Assembly: GCF_026151205.1 (NCBI RefSeq)
Contig: NC_087075.1
Location: 9,904,303 to 9,968,302 of the forward strand
Direction of reading: 5' to 3'
Source: Bolinopsis microptera
Lineage: Eukaryota; Ctenophora; Tentaculata; Lobata; Bolinopsidae
Length of the DNA stretch: 64,000 nucleotides
In this document: positions 23,621-35,600 of the stretch, piece by piece
Layout: every line of letters begins with the position of its first letter
Numbering within the stretch: the first letter of the stretch is position 1
The notes under the pieces: generated by a model
Seen by the model: only the letters and a program-made list of their open reading frames with translations
Databases searched by the model: none
Told to the model about the DNA's origin: nothing
Made by a program: the position numbers and the translations under genes

Positions 23621-26600
23621 CTAATTTGAACACGTTTGGATACGTTATCCATAAGAGTCTCAATATAAGCATTTCGTCTTTCATCCAATCGCTCGGGATC
23701 TGTTCGAAGATATTTGCAGTTGCAAAGTGATGCAAACGACCGTAGGATTTTCAACTGAAAAAGAGTTGGAATTATGTCTTTCAGTTGTGGTAATATTTTC
23801 GTTTTCTGTTTATATACGAATTTTAGATATGATCACATGCAAGACCTGGCAGCCGTCCAACTCCAATAAAACTGAAGACCTGGCAGCCGTCCAACTCCAA
23901 TTAAACTGAAGACCTGCTAGCCGTCCAACTTCAATAAAACTGAAGACCTGGCAGCCGTCCAACTCCAATAAAACTGTATTCTATGGACTGTTGCTATTCG
24001 TAGCAGCGATATTTGTAATCTTGATTAAAATTGAGCAGTCAGCATCTTATCGTTATTATAAATATCTTTAATATAAGTATCATGTGCGAATCAATGTATC
24101 ACTCATCATGGTGAAAAGTAACACCTGTTTGTTAAATTGTAGGCGTGGCTCTGTTATAAATCTACCGCTGGCCGCAGAAAAAGCGGAAATCATGGACACT
24201 GTCCATGATTGCCACTGTAAATTTTACAACTCGTATTAAATTTAATATCAGGAACATTATAATACTCAGTCCTACAAACAAAGACATAATGAATAATTAT
24301 GTAAATATTTTTATAAGAAATGTGTTACCTCTTCAATAAACCTAGTACCCTCGCCACTTTGATGGATTATCTGAGCTATGTTCTTAGCTCCTTGATCCTT
24401 AGCTTTCTTAGTTGGTCTTATCGTCTCTGCTCTCACCTTAGAAACCTTGTCAGCAATGTGCTTCGTCTTCGAGTTCAGCTGCATCTCTGAAATAATTAAG
24501 TAGTGTAATATTATTATAGATTTCTGTATAAACATTAAACATGTGCTACCAATCAAACTTGTATATTCTTGGTAGTTCTTTGTACCAGTAGTGTGACTAT
24601 TATACTGGAAATTGCCTTCTACGTATACCATTAAAAGATTAAGCAAGAAAAACGAATATGAAACAAAACTCTACCGATATGAATTAAATTGTAAAAGCAA
24701 AAGCTTACCGATAATTGATTCAGTTCCAGTGTAAGCGACCTGCTTGTTCTGTTTAGAAGGCATCTTGGTCATAGCCTGACTGAACTCCATATCTCCTGCA
24801 CTGCTGGCAAGCCCCTGTTGGAACCTGGGAGGGTATCACGTTACAACGTTACCACAAAAAATGAAGTCAGTATTGTAAGTCAAAGATAGGGGTGACTCTA
24901 GCAAGCTAGTGGACAAGGGGCCCCTCTCTATTCTTTCGTGGTACGGCTAGAGCCCTTTCGGTACAGACATCACTGAATCACCGTCGGGACGCAACGCCAG
25001 GCATATGCACTCGTGTTATTTTCGCAGCTCTAATGAGAGATACTATCATTCACAGGTAAGTGACGGCTGCCCTTCAGCTTTGAGATCTTAGGCCCGTCCG
25101 GAACTCAAAATCGCTAGAAAAAGTTATTATAACCAACTGCACCCAACTGCACCACTGACTCACTGAGCTACAATAAAATGACAGTTTGCAATACACTATT
25201 ATTTCTTTTTAAATCCCCATAATCATATCTTACTTTTTAGGGTTGATCTTCTTCCTGTAGTTAGCAGTGAGTTCGTCCTCGTCCATGATGAAGTCAGGAC
25301 TAAAGAGACCACTCTGTATGGGTGAGAGAGCTACAGGGGAGTAAAGGGAGTCACCCCTCTTCTCACGTTCTCTCCAGTTCGTATGGTAAGGCGGCTGTAA
25401 TAGTGGCAAATAAAAGTAAAATTTTTGAATTTCATGAAAACAGAGTTTTGGAATTTTTGATTTTATATATTTTGTGATATTTTGAATTTTTTTGATTTTT
25501 TGACGTTTTTTACATTTGTTTGTCATTCTCGCTGCAGGAGAAAGTATGAATTTGCCTTACCTTGGGTCTAATAGACTCCTCCATGAACGATTCAGCTCTG
25601 CTGTCAATTTGTTCCACAGTGTTGTCTCTAGTACTGAGTTCCACATCACTGTAGAGTGTTGGCATACTGTAACAGTGCAGGGTTAGTAACAGTTGCATGC
25701 TATCATTTACTGCATAGAAACAGTGTGGTGTCAGCTGCATGTTATTGCAATTTACTTGTGCATGTTCAAATTTATATCGGTGCCTTGCAAGTGCAAGATT
25801 TCATTAGTACCTGAGAGCAGACGTTGAATGGATGATTTATGTCAGGTCTGGATAGTGGATATGTTGAGATTGAAAGATTAGATATTATACTCCGATTACA
25901 AAACTATAGCATTGTATTCCGAATGTGGTGATCATTTGCAAAAATCTGCCTTTTAAGTTCATCAAATTGGTTGAGAAAATCCCGTTTGGCCGGAAAAATT
26001 CGTGTGCTCTGCAGTATTATAAAGGTCGTAAAGGCAAGCTGTGTTTATGATTACTATCAACCAATCAAATGATTGATAATTTACTTATAATACCTATTAA
26101 TGCTTTTCATGCAAACAAGTTAAAACGAATCTTTTATGTCATGCATCCTGGGTTTGGACAGGATATGCCCGCTTAAAATACTTCCATATTATGTATTATC
26201 GATGTTGTATAAATACAAATAAAAGCATGATATTTATGTCCGATAAGGTTAAATGGTGTGTAAATGAATATGAAACTACTTTCAACACTACTGTATATAA
26301 CAAATAATTTAAAAAAGCGATGAAACAGAGCCAATAAATCAAATGTTGCCATGCCGACCTGGCAAGTCCCTATTCATTAATTCATTGTAGCCCGCTAGTT
26401 ACACAGCCTCTCAATATGAGTATATTCGAGTACTATTCAAATCATATTATGTAATTGAATAATTTTAGTGATTTAATACGTACAACGGAATTTTCTCGTC
26501 TTTCATTTTAGTATGAGGCAATGATGATTGATGATTGATGAATAAATAAAATAGTTTTGTTGTAGACCCTGGTCATTAGAAACACCCCTAAAGGTTCTTG

Positions 26601-29600
26601 CTGTGACAATCTTCTAAAGTTAAATTGGGAAAACGTGGTCCATCTCGTGCGAACTTTCCTAATGAAATAATGACCAGGGTCTGTAATAGTATACCATTTA
26701 ATTCAACATCGTGGAGGGGCGGCAATATGCGTGTAATGTATATATAAATTATATATCATGAAATCCTGATTTATCATGATAATTTTATAGGTTTGTTGTA
26801 TGAGCTGATACGTTTGTTTTCCTTATCGTTTTAATTTGAATAATCTGTTGCAGTAATACTGTAAAGTAATTCTTCAGACACTCAAAAACTACTTTAAACT
26901 TATTTTTGCATATCCTTGATGCTTCATAGTGAACAGTTTCCCCATGACGACGGAATAAGATTAAGTCGGTTTAAGTTTAGATATATAGTTTCAAAACAAT
27001 CGAATTATTCAATCGATAAAGTCAGCGTCCAGTGGGTATTTATTTAACGCAGAAATATAGCCAGCAGGTATATTTGTCTATTTGTATCAATCCCGGCTTT
27101 TCCCGGCTATTGTCACTCAAATACCGGACGAATCCATATTATATATCGCAGCCCGCTATTTAAATTTTAAACTGCCTCTCAGTATGAGTATATTCAAGAA
27201 CTTTTCAAACCATCAGGTCATTCAATAATTTTAGTGACTTAATGTGTTGAAAAGAATATTCCCGCCAAATCGTTGTTTGAATGGGGGGAAATTTTGAAAA
27301 CTAGCAAAATTGCGCGTTCTGCTCGTGAAACTCACCTTTTTTAAACATGCAACGTTACACCAGTCTCCACTGGTATGTGCTGTGTGTATATTATGAAATC
27401 CTTATTTACCATAATAATTTTATAGGTTTGCTGTCTAAACTGGTAAATTTGGTGTCCTTAGGCTTATCGTTTTTCTGTGCCCTAACTTGTTAATTTGTTT
27501 AAGTAATACTGTATAATAGCATTTCTTCAGACACTCAAAAACTATTTTAAACTGCCGTTTTTTGCATAGCGAAGAAATTTAACCTGACTTTCTTATCGCC
27601 TAGAAACTTGTTTTAATGTTTCAATGCATATCCTTAAAGCTTCGTAGCGTTTATATATTAGTCAAGTATTAGTAGTCGAAATTTAATTCCAATATTTCTT
27701 AATTACTAATTTTCGTTAAGTACTTCATTAGAAATATGTACCTTCAGTACTCAGTAGAGCTATAATTCAGCTAAATTTATACATTCTGGGTAAAAATTAT
27801 CTTTATCCCGGTTGTTGCGACAAGTAAAAATGCGCGTATTAGGGAAAGGAGATTACTCGACGTTTCAATGTAACTACATCGTATTCATGATCTCAAATTA
27901 TTTGTTATATAGTAGTGTGTAGTTTTGTTACGCGTTGATTATTGAGCTCTCTTATCTCATCTCTTATCGCTACAATTTAACGACGACTTAGCTGCTAGTT
28001 TGTGTCTGGTGCTATACAATTCTGAGTACATTATGGGAAATGTGGACTTTCACTCTACAATGTGGTCATGTAAATATATGGACATGTTTGCTGATTCTGC
28101 TAATGATCTTGGTTGTTGGGCAGAGGAAGTGATGAAGACAATAAACTGTGATGAAGATAGTCATATTACATTAGACAAGTTCAAGAAACCAAACAAGGAC
28201 GTTGTGGTAAAGCACCTTTTTGATGCCTTTAAGGGAATTGTTGGATATAAGGAATGCTTTCGAAAAGCGACAATAAGACTGGAGGAAATGAGAAGCGACA
28301 TGATTAATACTCAGAAATCAGTTATTCAGTTGCAAGGGGAACTCTTGGACATAAAGACTAAAGAGCTAGATTCAGTCCAGAGAACTGTTAAAACCGCTGT
28401 AGAAAATACTGTTCAAGCTGAGATTAAGTCTTACAGTGCTGCTGTGTCAAAACATTCCCACAGCTCTGCCTCCACTTTCACGGCAGAGAACTTTAAGAAA
28501 GTAGTTCAGAATGTGGTAGCTGAAGAGGATCGCAGCAGAAATGTGTTGATTTTTGGTCTCAAGGAGGATGCAGGTGAGAAACTTGCTGATAAAATTTGCG
28601 ACGTGTTTGAACAAATGGCAGAGAAGCCACGTTTTGAAGCTGCTCGAATTGGGAATAAAGCTGGTGACAAACATAGAGCTGTTAAAGTATCATTTGGAAG
28701 TTCCAGCACCGTTCATCAGATACTGATCAAAGCTAAAGAACTTAGACTGTCTCAGTGTTTCAAAACTGTCTTTATTTCACCGGATCGGTCGCCGGAGGAG
28801 CGTGCAGTACATAAACAGCTGGTTCTAGATTTGAAGAAGAAGGTCACGGAAAATCCTAATAAACGTTATTTTATCAGGACTGGTAAAATTTGTGAGATAG
28901 ATGAGTGAGATATAATAGTTTATTTCTTATTCAATAATATAGATATTACATATTTCTTAAGCCATTTTACACTTTACATTTAATGGGAATATACATGCAT
29001 TCTGGAGTTTAAATTATTACTTTTGTCACCACGCCAGCCGCTTTGAAGTCGGCAATTTTTTATTTTAATAATATTGGTTGTTGATATAAGCGGGATATAA
29101 ATGCTTTATTTCATTTCATTTCATTTCATTTCATTTCATTTCATTTCATTTCATTTCATTTCATTTCATTTCATTTCATTTCATTTCATTTCATTTCATT
29201 TCATTTCATTTCATTTCATTTCATTTCATTTCATTTCATTTCATTTCATTTCATTTCATTTCATTTCATTTCATTTCATTTCATTTCATTTCATTTCATT
29301 TCATTTCATTTCATTTCATTTCATTTCATTTCATTTCATTTCATTTCATTTCATTTCATTTCATTTCATTTCATTTCATTTCATTTCATTTCATTTCATT
29401 TCATTTCATTTCATTTCATTTCATTTCATTTCATTTCATTTCATTTCATTTCATTTCATTTCATTTCATTTCATTTCATTTCATTTCATTTCATTTCATT
29501 TCATTTCATTTCATTTCATTTCATTTCATTTCATTTCATTTCATTTCATTTCATTTCATTTCATTTCATTTCATTTCATTTCATTTCATTTCATTTCATT

Positions 29601-32600
29601 TCATTTCATTTCATTTCATTTCATTTCATTTCATTTCATTTCATTTCATTTCATTTCATTTCATTTCATTTCATTTCATTTCATTTCATTTCATTTCATT
29701 TCATTTCATTTCATGTCATTTCATGTCATGTCATTTCATTTCATTTCATTTCATTTCATTTCATTTCATTTCATTTCATTTCATTTCATTTCATTTCATT
29801 TCATTTCATTTCATTTCATTTCATTTCATTTCATTTCATTTCATTTCATTTCATTTCATTTCATTTCTCAGTTATTTAGAATATATATTCGCATTTATCC
29901 ACACTATATTTACATTACACGTACAACGCGATATCGTTATCAGTGCAGTGTGTACAACACCAACTACACCGATTAATTGCCAATATGCGAAACATTTAAT
30001 TATTATTATCACTTCACTGGCCATCATTTCATTTCATTTCATTTCATTTCATTTCATTTCATAGTGTTGAAAGTATTATTTTAATACTTTCAACACTACT
30101 ATATAACAAATAATTCATGAATACGATGTAGTTACATTGAAACGTCGAGTAATCTCCTTTCCCTAATAAGAGCATTTTTACTTGTCGCAACAACCGGGAT
30201 AAAGATAATTTTTACCCAGAATACATTACAACAATGCGACTCATAAATAATACTCCAATCCGGATTTTACATAAATTTATACAATCCTTATTAGATGATA
30301 AGACGGCAAACTAATCAATTGTTGAGCTAAATCGGATGGGATCTGTCTATCTCGGGGCCCTTCCCGGCTATTGTCACTTAAACACCTTGTCATTAAAGCT
30401 GAATTTATACTATTCCTAGATGATAAATGACTGTAGAGCTCATTCATATGGGTGCTCTGAAAACCACTCCAGACATTTTTGTCGACTGTGTGATGTGAAT
30501 GACTCGGATCATCTCTCCAGAAACTGTCCTCAAGCAAGTACGCTATATCATGGAACTACAGCTGATGCAGCGATAAATATTACAGAGGAGGGACTGAAGT
30601 GTAGTCCAAATGGCAGGTTAGGTCGAGGGATATACTTTGTTGAAAATCGTGATGATGCTCTAAAAATAGCTCGCAGCAGAAATCCCAACAATTGGGCTGT
30701 GTTACAGTGTAGAGTTAATCTAGGGCCTCCCATAGCGGGAAATCAATCTCCTGATACAATTAAAAGGTTACATGGAACAGTTGGTGTTCATCCTCCATGG
30801 GCAGGCATTACAGCCGACTTTATGGAATACTGCTTAACAAACGAAAAAAAGTGCAATGTGGTTGAAAAAATCTCTGAAGGCGGAGAATTCATCATCAGGA
30901 ACAAAGTAGCTATTCCCAAAGAAACTGATCAAATGTTACAAGCCAGAGATTTTCCAGCAAGACAACCTGCAGCAGCACCACAGCAAGTGAGGCAACCCAC
31001 ATTTGTAGCGGCAAGACAGCCTGCAGCTGTGCAATGGCAAATGAGGCAACCCCCAGCGCCATGGCAAATCCAAGCAGCTCCAAGACGACCTTTTAGTGAT
31101 ATTTGCACCCATATACAGCACTGCTTAACAAACTTTATTGTAAACTGTAGGAAAGCTGTGACTGGAATCTGCCTACAGATACTAATCTGTTTAGAGTGTT
31201 TGGCTGTGAACTGTGGAAAATGTCTCGTATGCTTATGCAAATGGAAAACTTTAAAACATTTTCCCAGTATTTTAATCTTGCTCAGCTTCCTCCCGAATCT
31301 CGCGAATGCGATTTACTGCATCGTTTTGCATGAGCCTGGTAAGCTTAAAAATGAAACGCTTAAAAATGAAACGCTTAAAAATGAAACGGTCGAGACTGTT
31401 CTTAGAAATATCCAGAACAGCTTTATTTCATTCTCTGTGTTATTTGTTTTACACTCTATAGGCAACATCCTACTTCTAGGCACGTGTTTGTTTACAGACA
31501 AGTGGAAGGTTATGAAAACTTGCAGCGTGATATCCTTAAAACTCGGAAAATATTTTCTGCTGGATATGCCGATGTACGTGTTACATGTATGTTTGATAAA
31601 ATCAGAGATGAAGTTCATAGGAAATGAGGATTGGGATCCATACTTCTGGGATCTACTACTGCAGCTGGGATTCTTCATAGAAACGATTATAATAATTGTG
31701 ATCCTGATCACGACCCAAGCAACTCGTAGATACAAAATGATTGCTTTTATGATAATGTTTTTGTTGTCATTTTACGCTCCCATGTGGCTGGCAATGAGTA
31801 AACCTTTCAGTAAAGAACTTTTCTCTACTGATCCTTCTGATTTAGGACAAAACAAAACAGGAAAATTCACCGAGGGAGGACGTTCTCATAAAATACTGAT
31901 ATTTTTATGTTTTACAGGGGTTGCGAACTTGTATGGTTTTATAACAGTTAGTGTCCTTATAGGATTCGGTATTGTTCTATGCATATTGGGTTGTTACTGT
32001 AACTGCGGAGATGGATAAGATAACTATAAAGATCTTATCAACACATAAGACCGGTTCCGAACCCGCATCGACCGTTTGTTTTTGTAAAGCTCTTAAAATG
32101 TCTTTCTTTACAATTACAATAAACGACGTAGTTATTAACTTTTAGCAATTAGCATACTTATAGTTTCATCTCAAGAGATGTATTTTGATAAAGTTTATCT
32201 TTCTAAAAGCGTCTAATTGATATTTAATTTGCAACTCGACTAATGCGGGTAATGCCAAAAAAATATGATGAGGTATGGAAATATTATATGGCATGATATG
32301 GCATGTGCAATAAATTCATAAAGTTTCATCATAATAAATTCAACATTTGGGCTAAATTTGGAGTAAATATTTACTTAGATTTCATTAAAGTTAAACTGTT
32401 TGATCGATCTCACTTACTCACATTCTTTTATTTTTCATGTTAATGAGGTGGTATGATTCACTTTCTTTTGTAATTCCTATTTCTTCTTCCGTGTTTACAC
32501 GTTATCACTGGTTGTTTATTTATAATTTACGTGTTTATTCATGTCGATTGTTTACTTTACTGTAGTAGTATATCATTGTTATCTGAAAGCAGACACTAAA

Positions 32601-35600
32601 TGAATGATGTCAGGTATGCATATGTGTTCACATTAAAACATGGCAAACATTTTAATATGACTTAATAAATGAGATTAGTTGTTTGTATGGCATAAATCTA
32701 TATTCCAATTGACATTTGTTATCTATTTCATTGAGGTGGTATGCATGTACAGTAAAACCCTGATTTACCACGCCCTGATTTACCGCGGGTAATTGAAATT
32801 CCGTTTCCCCCAAATTTTCCTTTAAAACGTTACCATTATCTTGAATTACGAAATTTGATACAAGCTGGGTAAGTAAAGATGTTACATTTCACTTTTCCTT
32901 ACTGTATTATGCAATCCTGAATATATCATAATTACTTTGTCTGGACTGGTACAACGTTCGTTTGTCCTTACCCTATTTCTGTGCAGTGGAATTTTTTATT
33001 TTACTAATACGTAATAAGTTTTACTCCCCTCTCCGAATAATATAAATTGTTTTTTAGCCTGCGAAAAAAAATAACTTACTTAACCAAGAACAAACGGTTT
33101 TTGTCGTTTGATGTTTTTTCGTTTTGATGTTTCATAACTTTAAAAATATTTCAAGTCGAATAATTAATTCCTTTGTTACCTTAAGGCTTAAGTAACGAAG
33201 TTATTTGGGAGGTCGTCATGCTTATAACCATGGTCTTGCTAGTTTTATGATAACTTGGCTGAATGTCCCAAGATGATTACAGATCACAGAGTCTTCCAAT
33301 GCAAAGCTAAGTCGGATGGCTGCATAGAAAATCACCGTAAACATTTCTGTCGACTGTGTGATGAGGATAATTCAGATCATCTTTCCAGAAACTGTCCTCA
33401 AGCAAGCACACTGTTTCATGGAACTACAGCGGATGCAGTGAAAAATATCACAGAGGAGGGACTGAAGTGTAGTCCACAAGGTTGTTTAGGTCGAGGAATA
33501 TACTTCGTTGATAATCGTGAATATGCTCTAACAATAGCTCGTGGCAGAAACCCCAACAATTGGGCTGTGTTGCAGTGTAAAGTTAATCTAGGGCCTCCCA
33601 TAGCGGGAAATAAATCTCCTGATACAATTAAAAGGTTACATGGAACAGTTGGTGTTCATCCTCCATGGGCAGGCATTACAACCGACTTTATGGAATACTG
33701 CTTAAAAAATGAAAATAGGTGCAATGTGGTTGCAGAAATTTCTAGAAACGGAAAATTTATCATTCCAATACAACCTACAGCAGTGGCAAAACAACCCACA
33801 GTGGTGCCAAAACAACTCGCGGTAGTGCCAAAACAACCTGCATTTGTGCCAAAACAACCCGCATTTTTGCCAAAAAAACCTGCAGTAATGCCCAAACAAC
33901 CCGCAGGACAACTCGCAGCAGTTCTAAAGCAACTTGCAGTAGTTCAAGGACAACCTGCAGCAGTCCCAAAACAACCCACAGTATTTACAGGACAACCCGC
34001 ATCGACCCACAAAGCCTCTGTAAGTGTAAAAGAGCGAATTGCCATATTGAACAAGACAGCTGATGGTAACAACTAACAATGCAAAAATGAAATAGACCAG
34101 TCTTCTTAGATGAATTTTAAAATAACCTCAAAGATCTCACAGTGAAACCTAAATTTCCTATCATTGCGGGAGATTTCAACTCAAAAAAAAAGGACAGTAT
34201 TAAAAAATTGTGTTTTCTTATAGAGAATGAAGGAAAAGATACCCCTGTATGTACTTTTGATCAAATCAGAGATGATTTTCTTGAGAACCAAGAATTGGGA
34301 TACGTCCTTTTTGGAATTATTACTGCAGCTGGGATTCATCATCGAAACAATAATTTTCATTCTGATCACGACCCAAGCAACTCGTAGACACAGGATCAGT
34401 GGCGTAACGAAAGGCCCTGCTGACCCCGCTGTGCAGGGGGGCGCCGTCTTAGGGGGGCGCCAAATCGTCGTTTGAATGTGGGACAATTTCGAAAACTTAA
34501 CTAAAGTACTAGCAAAACTGCGCGTTTTGCTCTAGATACACACTTTTTTAGAGATTTTACCGGCGTATTCTTTAAAATCACCTAATTTGTTCAATTTTAG
34601 GGAGGGGCACCAAAAGGGGAGGGGGCGCCAACAGGGGGGCGCATTTTTCGCCAACAGGCAACGTTACGCCACTGCACAGGATTATTCCATTTATGATTAT
34701 TTTGTTACTTATTGTTGTTATTTTACGCTTCTATGTGGATGTCAATGAGTAAACTTGTCAGTATCTGTCCATTTTTCTGATTTAGGAACATTCAGGGAGG
34801 ATGTTCTCATAACATTTTGATATTTCTATGTTTTATAGGGACTGTGCACTAATTGTTTGTAATTATAACTTGTTTGTAATTATTACTTGTTTGCTATTGC
34901 AGAAGTTAATTACCCTTATTATACACATACTGTTTAGTTTCATTTCACATGAGATGTATTTTTCCCCTACTCTTGCCGAAGGCAAAAATATCGTAGGGAA
35001 TAAGTAATCGGGTTTGGATATATGAGGTGGCCCGACGGTCCTACGATGTCGACAAAAGTCTGCTCCTTCGCAATATAGACCACTCCCCTATATTCTATAA
35101 TTAAGTGTATAGGAAGCGTATGTTATGCTGCGCGCGACGCTAGCCATGTGTTAATTAATTACGGTGAAATTCCTCCTTCGCAAAGTTATTTTCCGCAATT
35201 TTCTGCATTTATTAAATGTTGATGCGCGGCGCTGCATTGGTGAAATAAATCGTCAATTTTTACCATGCACAAATCCTACTCATTTATAAAAAACCATTGC
35301 ATAGTATGTAAATATGTTGCACTTTTTTCCAGTCACACTTTTCACTCAAAAGAATTGATGGTACAAGTACATCGTAGGGAAAATTGATCGTGCGTGGTTT
35401 AACCGCGGCGAAATTCTTGTTAATGTCAATTTGCAACTTGAAATATGATGAGGTTCAACAAGAAACATGATGATGCTTTAAAAGTAAATACGTGACACGG
35501 CATACGATATGCTGGGAAATTTACTGTAGGAACTAATATACAGCACCTGGGAGCACGTTTCTGAGCTTGGCACAGAATAGAGTTCAGTCACAGTACCCAA

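Larger units (their letters stand above)
26340..27660. repeat. Diverged tandem duplication, ~0.75-kb offset
   Basis: Two blocks align in order. GCCCGCTA...CTCTCARTATGAGTATATTC...CAATAATTTTAGTGA occurs at about 26390-26480 and 27150-27245. ATGAAATCC...AATTTTATAGGTTTG...TTCTTCAGACACTCAAAAACTA occurs at about 26757-26895 and 27393-27545. A third weak copy of part of the second block is near 32915-33000. Each copy has a different MITE inserted. Confidence 0.6.

Noticed and set aside
29101-30064. Open frames reading SFHFI repeats
   Set aside because: They translate the TTTCA pentamer array and have no gene context.
32752-32800. CAGTAAAACCCTG as a pogo/Tigger-type terminus
   Set aside because: No matching inverted end or TA duplication was found nearby.
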